From Bifidobacterium goeldii (GTDB lineage Bacteria; Actinomycetota; Actinomycetes; Actinomycetales; Bifidobacteriaceae), in NCBI RefSeq assembly GCF_003951095.1, contig NZ_QXGL01000004.1, forward strand, positions 62,001 through 126,000: 64,000 nucleotides of DNA, given 5' to 3'. The notes under the pieces were generated by a model. It ran no database searches and had not been told where the DNA came from. It worked only from the letters and a program-made list of their open reading frames with translations. Shown here one piece after another: positions 1-8,027 of the stretch (position 1 is its first letter; each line of letters opens with the position of its first letter). The translations under genes were made by a program, and so were the position numbers.

Positions 1-76
1 CGACCCAGCCGGTGAACTGATTGGTTTTGTTCCATGCGCTCTGTCCATGACGGAGCAGTACTAGTTTGTAAGTCAT
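1..76 (-). CDS. gpmA: 2,3-bisphosphoglycerate-dependent phosphoglycerate mutase, N-terminal part
   Basis: Only the first 25 codons lie in the window; the gene runs off the left edge. The peptide starts [16 protein letters not shown], which carries the phosphohistidine motif RHG (His10 would be the phosphorylated residue) typical of cofactor-dependent phosphoglycerate mutase. The enzyme interconverts 3- and 2-phosphoglycerate in lower glycolysis. The ATG is read from the cat at 74-76; a weak purine stretch precedes it. It lies in the same orientation as the prenyltransferase at 132-1139, which reads towards it. Other histidine phosphatases share RHG, but the NQFTGWV context that follows is that of GpmA. 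Confidence 0.85.
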   Translation of the reverse strand, partial: MTYKLVLLRHGQSAWNKTNQFTGWV

Positions 77-131
77 ACGGCCCAGTCTACCGCCCGATAC
101 GCCCAGACACGAGTAATGTTCTGAAAACCGG

Positions 132-1139
132 TCACAACAGACCGGTGAACCATATCTGAACGCTGCTCGCACACGAACAGATAACGAACAGAATCGCAAA
201 GAGCAGCGTCTGGCGCCCCGCATCCGAAAGGGCCGCGCGGAAATCACCGCCGTTGGCATTACGAATCATGCGCATCGGCATGATGACGCTGATCAGTACC
301 ATGATCGTGCCCCATACGGGCCACATCGCGGTCATGAGCAGCGCGGCGATCACCAATGCCACCGTTGCGCACGCGATCAACGCAAATCGCGCCCCGCGCT
401 CTCCCAATCGCACTGCCAGCGTACGCTTGCCGTGCGCCGCGTCCTCGTCGATATCGCGCAGATTGTTGACCATGAGCAGCAGCATCGCGTTCAGGCCGCA
501 GCAGACGGCTGCAAGAATGCCAGTGATGTCAAGCGTGCCGGCGAGCGCGTATTGGGTGCCGAGTGTTGCCGCAAGACCAAAAAATACGAACACGCCAAGT
601 TCGCCAAATCCCGCATATCCGTAAGGGTGACGGCCGCCGGTGTAGAACCATCCGGCGATCAAACTCGCAGCTCCAACTGCAAACAACCACCAGCTGTGTG
701 AAATGACAATCGCCGCTATGCCAGCAATGCATGCGAGCGCGGCAGCAGTGCCAGCGGCGGCAAGTACGCGTTTGGGCGGCACTAATCCGGAGGCTGTAAG
801 ACGTTGGGGTTTACCGGATTGTGATTCATCGGCAGCGCGATGATCGTCAGTGCCACGAATGCCATCGGAGTAATCGTTGGCGAAGTTGACGGCAATTTGC
901 AGGAACAATGCCACTGCAGCGCACAGAACAGCAACTGTCCAGAAGCGGGCAAGTAACGTCTGTTGCAGTGCGTGCCGTGTGACGCATTCGGCTGGCACCG
1001 GGTAGATAGCAATGCAGGTGCCGAGCATGTCAATCTGACGAAAAGCGCACGCCGCGCCAACAATCACCGGTGCGATTGATGCCGGCAGCGTACGCGGGCG
1101 TGTACCAGCGACCCACAGGCGCCATACCTTCCAGTTCAT
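132..1139 (-). CDS. menA: MenA-like 1,4-dihydroxy-2-naphthoate prenyltransferase (UbiA family)
   Basis: An integral-membrane prenyltransferase of 335 residues that would attach a polyprenyl chain to 1,4-dihydroxy-2-naphthoate in menaquinone synthesis. Both Asp-rich UbiA motifs are visible: NFANDYSDG at residues 85-93 and NNLRDIDED at 225-233, with about eight hydrophobic segments. I start at the Met of MNWKVWRLW because AAAGGGG sits just upstream; an in-frame extension of 36 residues to 1247 is Cys-rich and unlike the family. The substrate is inferred from the family: no other men genes lie in the window, so a salvage or other quinone-like role is possible. Confidence 0.75.
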   Translation of the reverse strand: MNWKVWRLWVAGTRPRTLPASIAPVIVGAACAFRQIDMLGTCIAIYPVPAECVTRHALQQTLLARFWTVAVLCAAVALFLQIAVNFANDYSDGIRGTDDHRAADESQSGKPQRLTASGLVPPKRVLAAAGTAAALACIAGIAAIVISHSWWLFAVGAASLIAGWFYTGGRHPYGYAGFGELGVFVFFGLAATLGTQYALAGTLDITGILAAVCCGLNAMLLLMVNNLRDIDEDAAHGKRTLAVRLGERGARFALIACATVALVIAALLMTAMWPVWGTIMVLISVIMPMRMIRNANGGDFRAALSDAGRQTLLFAILFVICSCASSVQIWFTGLL

Positions 1140-1306
1140 GCGCAGCCCCTTTCCCCTTGCCTTCGTCACGCTACATAACGGGCATTGTAGTGCGCATACC
1201 ACGGCTATACATATACAGCGCGAGGGGCTCAGCATGGCGTGAACCATGCCGAGCCCCTCGCTAGGTTGAACTGTAGGATTACTTCAATCCTGCTACTTTA
1301 ATCCCG

Positions 1307-4132
1307 CTACTTCAATCCCATCCAAGCAGTGCCTTCTTGACGCCAGCCAGCAGCACCAACCTGGTCGTACTCATACTTGCTGGTCGTGTACACGTGCTCG
1401 CCAGAATTCGGGTTGTACAAACGGTACACGGTCACCGTAGCAGTCGTATCCGTATACCACGCGATACCCTCGTCACGCCAACCACGCTGGATCAGATCAT
1501 CGTGCTCGTTCTTATCCGTCGTCCAGTTGTGGTTACCGTCATTCGGATTGTATTCACGGTACACCGGCTGAAGGTTCGTGTTCTTATCGTCCTTAGCGGC
1601 CGCCTTGAACGACGTACCCTCATCACGCCAACCACGGTGAACAAGATCATCACGCTCGAACGCACTCGTCGTGTAGTGGTGCAAACCGGAATTGTAGTTG
1701 TACAAACGATACACCGGTACCGCACCCGCCGTAGGCGTAGACGGCTGCGACGGCTGGCTAGGCTGCGACGGCTCAGACGGGCCGCTCGGGTCAGTCGGAC
1801 CGGTCGTATCCTTCGCCTTGACGGTGACCGTACGGGTTGCGGTGGCTGTGTTGCCAGCCTTGTCGCTTACCGTGTAGGTCAGCGTGGCGGTGCCGGGCTT
1901 CGATGTATCGACAGTGCCTTCGACCTTGATGCTCTTGGTCAGGTCGCCATCGGTATCATCGCTTGCAGTTACGCCAGACAGCGGGTCGAACGTAGCACCC
2001 TGTTCGATAGTCACGTCGGAGATGCCCTTGAATACTGGCTTGGTCGTATCCGTGGGGGTCGTGGTTTCAGCCGGAGTGACGGTCAGATCATTCCACATCA
2101 TGCCACCCGGATAGGTGACCACGAGGTAGTAGTCGCCGACAGGCATGTCTTTCGGCACCGTCACCGTGATTGTGCCGTCATCCGATACGGTCGTCTTGTT
2201 CGTCAGCGTAATACGCGATGTAGTGTCCGCAGCAGCAAGAACACGAGCACGCGTACGAGACGCGGACGTGCGCGCCTGCTGAGACTGAGTCTTCTTCTGC
2301 GCATACGCGCCGACCGACTCGCCAGCATGCTCCTTGCCGACGGACGCTATCATTTTGTCGCCTTGGCGAATCGTTGCGGACGGTGTCATCTGAGGATTCT
2401 TCGTATTCTGCGTGAACTCATTATCCGTAGTAGGCACCACGTTGATCACGCGAGACCAGCGCGTACGATGGCCGATCTTGTCGGATACCACGTAGTTCAC
2501 CTCATACAAGCCAGCCTTTGACGTATCCACCGTGCCGTCAATGGTCATGCTCTTGGTCAGATCACCGTCGGTCTCATCGCTTGCAGTTACGCCAGCCTTG
2601 GGATCAAACGAGGCGTTCAAGTCAACTGATGTGTCGTCGGCACCTGAAATCACCGGCGCTTTCACATCGGTCACGGTGAACGAATCCCACATGATCTTGG
2701 ACGGATCAGACATTGGAATCACCATAATACGGTTTTCGCCGACTTGGTAGACACTATCACCGTAACCACCAGCATTGGTCACTATGCCATCTTTATCGGC
2801 AGAATGAGTCTGTGACTCTCGGTACTCATACTGACCTGGATGGAGGAAATCGCGGGAAGCAAACGGATATACCGCCACTTGTGTGTTGGCATATGCCACT
2901 CCCAGGTTCAAGACGAAGGAGTAGTAAACATAACCACTGCCACTCTTCTGCGCCTTGACTTCTTTGATCAAACCCTTTACGTGGTTGTCTTCAGTCAACT
3001 TATCTGCTGACACAGTCGGCATAATCACACGAATGTTTTTACGAGCGGTAGCAACATACCCTTGATCGTCAACCACACGATACTCAACCGTATACCGGCC
3101 CAGCTTGGATGTATCCACATTGTTACTGGATACTGTGATTCGCGAAGAAATATCGTTGCCCTGTGCATCTATAGCGGTAAGTCCATCTGGTCTTGGATCA
3201 TACTGAGATCCAAGCTGGATAATCTCTGTACTGTTACCAGACAGTGACGGCCCTCTAGTTCCAAACTTTGGAGATTGAGGAACATTCACTTTTGTATCCG
3301 CCGGCTTATGCAAAGCGATAATCGCGATATTAGAATTAGAGTCGGTACCAATTTGTAGCGATGTGACCGACTTATCAGCAAATGCCTTCGTAAGGAACTT
3401 GTCAAAGGCCTGCTCATTGCCCGCCGCTTTACTCGCCAGCGTGAACGTTTCCATACCTGACTTGGAATAACGCACCGGAATCAGAGGAAAATTTGTAAAC
3501 GATTGGCACGACTCCATGCATGCTCGCACATACAAATCACCGCTAAAGAACCAACTACTATCAACGTCAGGTTCAAACTGAGAAATAGCTGCATACGCAC
3601 GCAATTTCAACGATTTGACTTCATCGACGCTGTTAGCTGTATAGTCTTGCGTCACCGGGAACGATGACAAACTGTCCATCCATTGCGCATACAACTTGCC
3701 ACCTGCAGGGAATTTCACTGCACCATCTGCAGTCTTTGGCATGCCTACAGTCGAATAACCTGCAGTCGTATCGTTGCGGACGAAGTCATACCAGTCGCCA
3801 GTTCCGTCAGCTTTCGAATTCCATCCGAAGAAGTACCGGCTTGTGTTATTCACTTTTCCACCATTAGGCGTGAACGTATTCTCGTCCGTTTTCTTCAGCT
3901 CCGGAGTCCAATCATCTCCGTTACGAGTGCCCTTGATCACCGGGTGCGCGTCCTTGCCTTCTGGCGTATGACCGCCCCAGTTCCAATCGAGCTGCACGTC
4001 GCCGTTCGACTCGTCAGCTGCATATGCGGGTGAAGCGACCAGCGCGCCCGTCAGCAGCATTGCCAACGCGCACAACAGGCCGATTATCTTCCCCACAATT
4101 CCTGTATTTGTATGACGATAATGCACTCTCAT
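1307..4132 (-). CDS. Secreted surface protein with Ig-like and DUF5648 repeats
   Basis: A 941-residue exported protein. Residues 1-39 form a signal peptide (hydrophobic run, cleavage after AYA). A stretch near residues 45-150 (NGGKV...FFGWNSKADGTG) resembles Listeria-Bacteroides type beta repeats. Bacterial Ig-like domains (DUF5011 type) follow; two carry the nearly identical GVTASD(E/D)TDGDLTKS near residues 510 and 715. A Pro/Ser-rich linker leads to three C-terminal DUF5648 repeats of about 45 residues (YRLYNYNSGLHHYTTS, YREYNPNDGNHNWTTD, YRLYNPNSGEHVYTTS), each ending near GWR(D/Q)EG. No LPXTG motif or C-terminal membrane anchor is present, so attachment is probably non-covalent, perhaps through the DUF5648 repeats. 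A host- or glycan-binding role is inference. Confidence 0.8.
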   Translation of the reverse strand: MRVHYRHTNTGIVGKIIGLLCALAMLLTGALVASPAYAADESNGDVQLDWNWGGHTPEGKDAHPVIKGTRNGDDWTPELKKTDENTFTPNGGKVNNTSRYFFGWNSKADGTGDWYDFVRNDTTAGYSTVGMPKTADGAVKFPAGGKLYAQWMDSLSSFPVTQDYTANSVDEVKSLKLRAYAAISQFEPDVDSSWFFSGDLYVRACMESCQSFTNFPLIPVRYSKSGMETFTLASKAAGNEQAFDKFLTKAFADKSVTSLQIGTDSNSNIAIIALHKPADTKVNVPQSPKFGTRGPSLSGNSTEIIQLGSQYDPRPDGLTAIDAQGNDISSRITVSSNNVDTSKLGRYTVEYRVVDDQGYVATARKNIRVIMPTVSADKLTEDNHVKGLIKEVKAQKSGSGYVYYSFVLNLGVAYANTQVAVYPFASRDFLHPGQYEYRESQTHSADKDGIVTNAGGYGDSVYQVGENRIMVIPMSDPSKIMWDSFTVTDVKAPVISGADDTSVDLNASFDPKAGVTASDETDGDLTKSMTIDGTVDTSKAGLYEVNYVVSDKIGHRTRWSRVINVVPTTDNEFTQNTKNPQMTPSATIRQGDKMIASVGKEHAGESVGAYAQKKTQSQQARTSASRTRARVLAAADTTSRITLTNKTTVSDDGTITVTVPKDMPVGDYYLVVTYPGGMMWNDLTVTPAETTTPTDTTKPVFKGISDVTIEQGATFDPLSGVTASDDTDGDLTKSIKVEGTVDTSKPGTATLTYTVSDKAGNTATATRTVTVKAKDTTGPTDPSGPSEPSQPSQPSQPSTPTAGAVPVYRLYNYNSGLHHYTTSAFERDDLVHRGWRDEGTSFKAAAKDDKNTNLQPVYREYNPNDGNHNWTTDKNEHDDLIQRGWRDEGIAWYTDTTATVTVYRLYNPNSGEHVYTTSKYEYDQVGAAGWRQEGTAWMGLK

Positions 4133-4319
4133 GAGTGCCTCCCTAGTCCCAGACTATCCTTCTCCAGCACGTCCGTCACAAGCCCGTGCTTACGAGATAC
4201 GCTAGTGAGAGGCGAGGACGCTATACGCTTACTCTCAAGCGCGATTCAACGTATTGAGGCTCCCCTCATAACAACCTAGTTTTTAGCTCAATTGCACCTC
4301 AGTAAGGGGGTATATAGCG

Positions 4320-4353
4320 AAGGCCTCGGAACCATACATGATTCCGAGGCCTT
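4320..4353. terminator. Intergenic hairpin between lysS and the surface-protein gene
   Basis: A 12-bp stem (aaggcctcggaa / ttccgaggcctt) with a 10-nt loop, just downstream of lysS on the minus strand. No long T-run follows on the minus strand, so termination is probable but not certain. The rest of the 280-bp gap (4133-4413) shows no gene. Confidence 0.55.
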
Positions 4354-4413
4354 TACCCTCTGTTCTCCGTTAATTCAACGTGAGTTCACGCCCGTCTCGC
4401 GTGTCTTGGCACC

Positions 4414-6108
4414 TTAATTCAACGCAAGTGGCTTAACGAGCGGGAACGTGATCGTCTCGCGAATCGTTGCACCAGTCAGTGCGATGAGCAGACGATCAAT
4501 ACCCATGCCCATGCCACCTGCCGGCGGCATGCCAACACCCAGTGCCTCAAGGAAGTCCTCATCAATATCGCAGGCTTCCTCGTCGCCAGCCATCGCGTCC
4601 TTCGCCTGCGCGACGAAACGCTCGCGCTGCACAACCGGATCGTTCAGCTCGGAGTAGCCGGTGGCCAGCTCAAAGCCGCGCACATACAGATCCCACTTCT
4701 CGACCACGCCCGGCTTGTTGCGGTGGCCCTTGACCAGAGGGCTGGTCTCAACCGGGAAGTCGCGCACGAAGGTCGGCTCGTACAGCTTGTCCTCGTAGAA
4801 GTGCTCCCACAGGTGCTCGACGAGCTTGCCATGGTTCTCCACGTCGTCGCGCTCCACGCCGAGCTTGTCAGCAATGGCACCCAAATGCTCCACGGACGTA
4901 CCCGGATTATCCGGACCGCCGTTCGGCACAATCTCCTCGCCAAGCGCCTCGGACAGCGAATCGTACATGCTGATCTGCTTCCACTCGCCGCCGAAGTCAT
5001 ACTCCGTGCCGTCGAGCAGCGTGACCTTGTGCGAGCCATACACATCCATCGCAGTCTTCTGCACGAGCTCCTTCACAAGCGCGCCGATCGTGTCGTACGT
5101 GCCATACGCCTGGTACGCCTCGACCATCGTGAACTCCGGCGCGTGCGTCGCATCCACGCCCTCGTTGCGGAAGTCGCGGTTGATCTCGAACACGCGGTCG
5201 ATGCCACCAACCAGGCAGCGCTTCAAGAACAGTTCCGGCGCGATACGCAGGTAGAGGTCCAGGTCAAACGCGTTCATATGCGTGGTGAACGGGCGAGCCG
5301 CAGCACCACCATGCACAGTCTGCAACATCGGAGTCTCAACCTCGATGAAGTCATGGTCATCGAAGGTGCGGCGCAAGGAAGCCACAGCCTTAGAACGATT
5401 GCGCACCATGTTGCGAATCTTCTCATCCGCGATCATGCCGATGTACGGCTTGCGGGTGCGGGTGTCCTCGTTGAGGTCCTTGTGCAGGGCCGGCAACGGC
5501 TGCAGCGCCTTGGAAGCAATCGCCCATTCAGTCGCAAACACAGACAGTTCGCCAGTCTTCGAGGAAATCACACGGCCACGCAAGTACAGGTGGTCACCAA
5601 GATCAACCAGCTGCTTGAACTGCTTAATAGAGTCAGCGCCAATCTCCTTCTTAGAAATCATGCCCTGAATCTTCGTGCCATCGCCAGCAGACAGCTGCAC
5701 AAAGCACAAGCCGCCAGCATTACGCAGGAACAGCACGCGGCCAGCAATACCAACCACATCCTCAGTCTCCTGGCCAGGCTCAAGCTTGCCATCATACTTC
5801 GCGCGCACCGCTTCAATCGTGTCAGTCACATCCAAGTGCACCGGGTACGGCTGCATGCCATCCTTGAGCATCATCGCGCGCTTAGCAACACGCATCTGCA
5901 CCTGCTCAGGGTGTGCCAGCGGGCCAAATTCCTTATTGCTCGGGTCCACTGCCTCATCCAGCGTGGCACCATCGTTAATACGCGCGCGAATAGCTGCATC
6001 CTGCTTAAGCAGCATTTCCGCACGCTCGACAGTAGTCATAGCGGGGGCAGTAGTCTCAGGGGTCTCTTCTTCGTTCTGCGAATCGATATTCTCTTGCGTC
6101 TGACTCAT
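4414..6108 (-). CDS. lysS: Lysyl-tRNA synthetase, class II
   Basis: Charges tRNA-Lys with lysine in the cytoplasm. The 564-residue protein has an N-terminal OB-fold anticodon domain (about residues 110-215) followed by the class II core: motif 2 around FRNEGVDATHAPEFTMVEA and motif 3 GMGMGIDRLLIAL near the C-terminus. I start at MSQTQENIDS (6108) because it fits the acidic N-terminal tails of this family; the 46-residue extension upstream runs into the tRNA-Pro side and looks non-coding. The acidic Glu/Thr-rich first 35 residues are an extension beyond the minimal enzyme. Confidence 0.95.
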   Translation of the reverse strand: MSQTQENIDSQNEEETPETTAPAMTTVERAEMLLKQDAAIRARINDGATLDEAVDPSNKEFGPLAHPEQVQMRVAKRAMMLKDGMQPYPVHLDVTDTIEAVRAKYDGKLEPGQETEDVVGIAGRVLFLRNAGGLCFVQLSAGDGTKIQGMISKKEIGADSIKQFKQLVDLGDHLYLRGRVISSKTGELSVFATEWAIASKALQPLPALHKDLNEDTRTRKPYIGMIADEKIRNMVRNRSKAVASLRRTFDDHDFIEVETPMLQTVHGGAAARPFTTHMNAFDLDLYLRIAPELFLKRCLVGGIDRVFEINRDFRNEGVDATHAPEFTMVEAYQAYGTYDTIGALVKELVQKTAMDVYGSHKVTLLDGTEYDFGGEWKQISMYDSLSEALGEEIVPNGGPDNPGTSVEHLGAIADKLGVERDDVENHGKLVEHLWEHFYEDKLYEPTFVRDFPVETSPLVKGHRNKPGVVEKWDLYVRGFELATGYSELNDPVVQRERFVAQAKDAMAGDEEACDIDEDFLEALGVGMPPAGGMGMGIDRLLIALTGATIRETITFPLVKPLALN

Positions 6109-6248
6109 AAACCAACAGTGTAACGAGGTGCCGATACACGCGCGATACACGCCGAAGAAAGCGCAGAATTCCGCCAATCCCCTCAAGCCGCGCCACGCCG
6201 GTTTTGCATGCTGAAAAAATCGTTGTAATATAGCCCCTGTTGCCAAAA

Positions 6249-6322
<74 letters not shown>

Positions 6323-6330
6323 CTTGCATC

Positions 6331-6364
6331 AAAAGGGATCATCGGTTTCGATGGTTCCTTTTTT
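6331..6364 (+). terminator. Intrinsic terminator after tRNA-Pro
   Basis: An aaagggatcatcg / cgatggttccttt stem with a gttt loop, ending in a run of T (ccttttttc). It lies 8 nt after the tRNA on the same strand. Confidence 0.8.
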
Positions 6365-6373
6365 CATATGCGC

Positions 6374-6397
6374 ATGCGACAGTCTGGTTAGTCGCAT
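6374..6397 (+). promoter_or_regulatory. Inverted repeat upstream of the MFS gene
   Basis: ATGCGAC-N10-GTCGCAT is a perfect 7-bp inverted repeat 36 nt ahead of the MFS start codon, a position typical for a repressor operator. No regulator gene is adjacent, so the function is inference. Confidence 0.35.
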
Positions 6398-6432
6398 AAC
6401 ACCAGTCTCATATCTCATAAAGGGAACCAACC

Positions 6433-7623
6433 ATGAAGAAGAGCCTGCTGGCATTAGCCTCCGGTGCATTCATTCTCGGCGCCGCCGAATTCGTAATGAT
6501 GGGCATTCTGCCACAGACCGCCGCCGCCATGCACGTTGATATTCCAACAGCCGGCCACTTCATCTCCACGTACGCAATTGGCGTATGCATCGGCACACTC
6601 ATCCTCGTATTCGGCCGGCGCATCCCACCAAAACGCCTCATTATCCTCTTCATGATCATCGCCTGCGCCGGCAACGCACTATCCGCACTATCAGTTAACG
6701 CACCAATGCTGCTCGCCGCGCGATTCCTCTCCGGCGTGCCACACGGCGCCTTCTTCGGCACCGCAACACTGATCGCCAAAACCGTAGCCGACAAAGGCAA
6801 AGAAGCACAATCCGTCTCCATGATGGTCACCGGCCAAACCGTTGCCAACATGCTCGGCGTACCCGCCGGCACACTCATGTCAGAATTCATGTCATGGCGA
6901 CTCGCATTCGCCACGCTCAGCGTATGGGCAGCAATGACCGTCGTCCTCACCATCGCATGGATTCCAACAATCGCGCCAATCAAAGACGTTGGTCTAGCCG
7001 GACAATTCCGCTTCCTCACCCGCCCCGGCCCCTGGTGCATTCTCGGCGCAGTCTTCACCGGCAATGCTGGCGTATTCTGCTGGTGGAGTTACGTCTCCCC
7101 CTGGCTGCAAAAAGTCGGCGGCTACACAACCAGCGCCGTACCATTCTTGATGATGCTCGCCGGCCTCGGCATGGTTGTTGGCGGCATTATCGGCGGGCGC
7201 ATCACCGACAATTGGCGTCACGCTGGCACTGCCGCACTCGGCCAAACAATCTCCGGCATCGGCCTGCTCATGGTCTTCCTAGTACCAGGCTCATACGTAA
7301 GCTGCGCGATTTTTACTTTCTGGATCGCATTCGGCTTATTCTTCATCTCCGCACCACAACAGCTGCTCATGACCGAATCTGGACGCGGCGGCGGCGAACT
7401 CCTCGCAGGCGCAGCCGTGCAGGTAGCGTTTAACTTCGGCAACGCAGTTGGGTCGGTAATCGGCGGCATGATGCTCAACGTTTCCGGCATGAATTACCAC
7501 TTCACTGCATTGGGTGGCATACCATTGGCGATTATTGCGGTGACACTACTGGCGGTGTACTCGCTGCGACACGAGACGAATACTGAGGCGATTCACCGTA
7601 TGCGCGAGATTCAGGTTAGCTAG
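6433..7623 (+). CDS. MFS transporter, DHA1-type drug/sugar efflux family
   Basis: A 396-residue inner-membrane protein with about 12 hydrophobic segments. The N-terminus (GAAEFVMMGILPQTAAAMHV) and the loop RFLSGVPHGAFFGTA match the AraJ/YdhP-like proton-driven efflux group of the major facilitator superfamily. The start has a purine-rich aaaggga site 6 nt upstream. It stands alone between tRNA-Pro and the 7.7-kb hairpins, with a possible operator just upstream. The substrate cannot be read from the sequence; drugs, arabinose-like sugars or other small molecules are all known for relatives. Confidence 0.85.
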   Translation: MKKSLLALASGAFILGAAEFVMMGILPQTAAAMHVDIPTAGHFISTYAIGVCIGTLILVFGRRIPPKRLIILFMIIACAGNALSALSVNAPMLLAARFLSGVPHGAFFGTATLIAKTVADKGKEAQSVSMMVTGQTVANMLGVPAGTLMSEFMSWRLAFATLSVWAAMTVVLTIAWIPTIAPIKDVGLAGQFRFLTRPGPWCILGAVFTGNAGVFCWWSYVSPWLQKVGGYTTSAVPFLMMLAGLGMVVGGIIGGRITDNWRHAGTAALGQTISGIGLLMVFLVPGSYVSCAIFTFWIAFGLFFISAPQQLLMTESGRGGGELLAGAAVQVAFNFGNAVGSVIGGMMLNVSGMNYHFTALGGIPLAIIAVTLLAVYSLRHETNTEAIHRMREIQVS

Positions 7624-7651
7624 TCAAGCTGCTTGCAGCTGCACGCGCGTT

Positions 7652-7758
7652 CTGGGCGGAGCTGGCAGCTGGGATACATGTTCGACACACTCAAGGCCGT
7701 TCGGCCAAGCCTACGGTCTCACATGTATCCCAGCTGCCAGCTCCGCTGCGTTGTTAGG
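7652..7758. repeat. Hairpin element 1 (conserved core, 25-bp stem)
   Basis: A perfect 25-bp inverted repeat at 7657-7681 and 7721-7745 encloses a 39-nt loop. The loop holds a 36-nt core (7683-7718) with its own small palindrome GGCCGTTCGGCC. It is flanked by ctgggcgga on the left and tccgctgcgttgttagg on the right, both repeated at the second element. It lies 33 nt after the MFS stop codon and could also terminate that transcript. The 404-bp gap 7624-8027 holds only these two elements and the promoter region of the next gene. Confidence 0.85.
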
Positions 7759-7818
7759 TGTTAATGAGCGATATGCATTTTTACGTTTCGGCCTGAGCTA
7801 GGTAGAAATGGATGGAAC

Positions 7819-7926
7819 TGGGCGGAATAGCGGCTGGGGATGCGTACCGCGACCGTAGGCTTGGCCGAACGGCCTTGAGTGTGTCGCGGTATGCATCCCC
7901 AGCCGCTATTCCGCTGCGTTGTTAGG
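7819..7926. repeat. Hairpin element 2 (same core inverted, 32-bp stem)
   Basis: A 32-bp stem (7822-7853 with 7883-7914, one G-T position) of different sequence from element 1. Its core 7851-7886 is the exact reverse complement of the 36-nt core at 7683-7718, while the outer flanks ctgggcgga and tccgctgcgttgttagg keep the same orientation as in element 1. Confidence 0.85.
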
Positions 7927-8027
7927 CGCTGATAACAATGTGTGCTGAGAGCTAATTCACAGTGGGGGTTTCGCGGTGCTGGGCGTGGTGCTCATAGACT
8001 GGTGGAGGAACCTGTTCGAGGAGGTGC

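Noticed and set aside
1337-2521. A 394-codon plus-strand frame opposite the surface-protein gene
   Set aside because: Arg/Val-rich with no domain, mirrors the repeats of the minus-strand gene, and lacks a ribosome site; an antisense shadow of biased codons.
4723-6123. A 466-codon frame opposite lysS
   Set aside because: No recognisable domain; lysS on the other strand has all class II motifs.
7742-7926. Integron attC-like site, because tccgctgcgttgttaggc resembles the GTTRRRY core
   Set aside because: The left flanks do not provide the complementary RYYYAAC core, and no integrase or cassette array is present.
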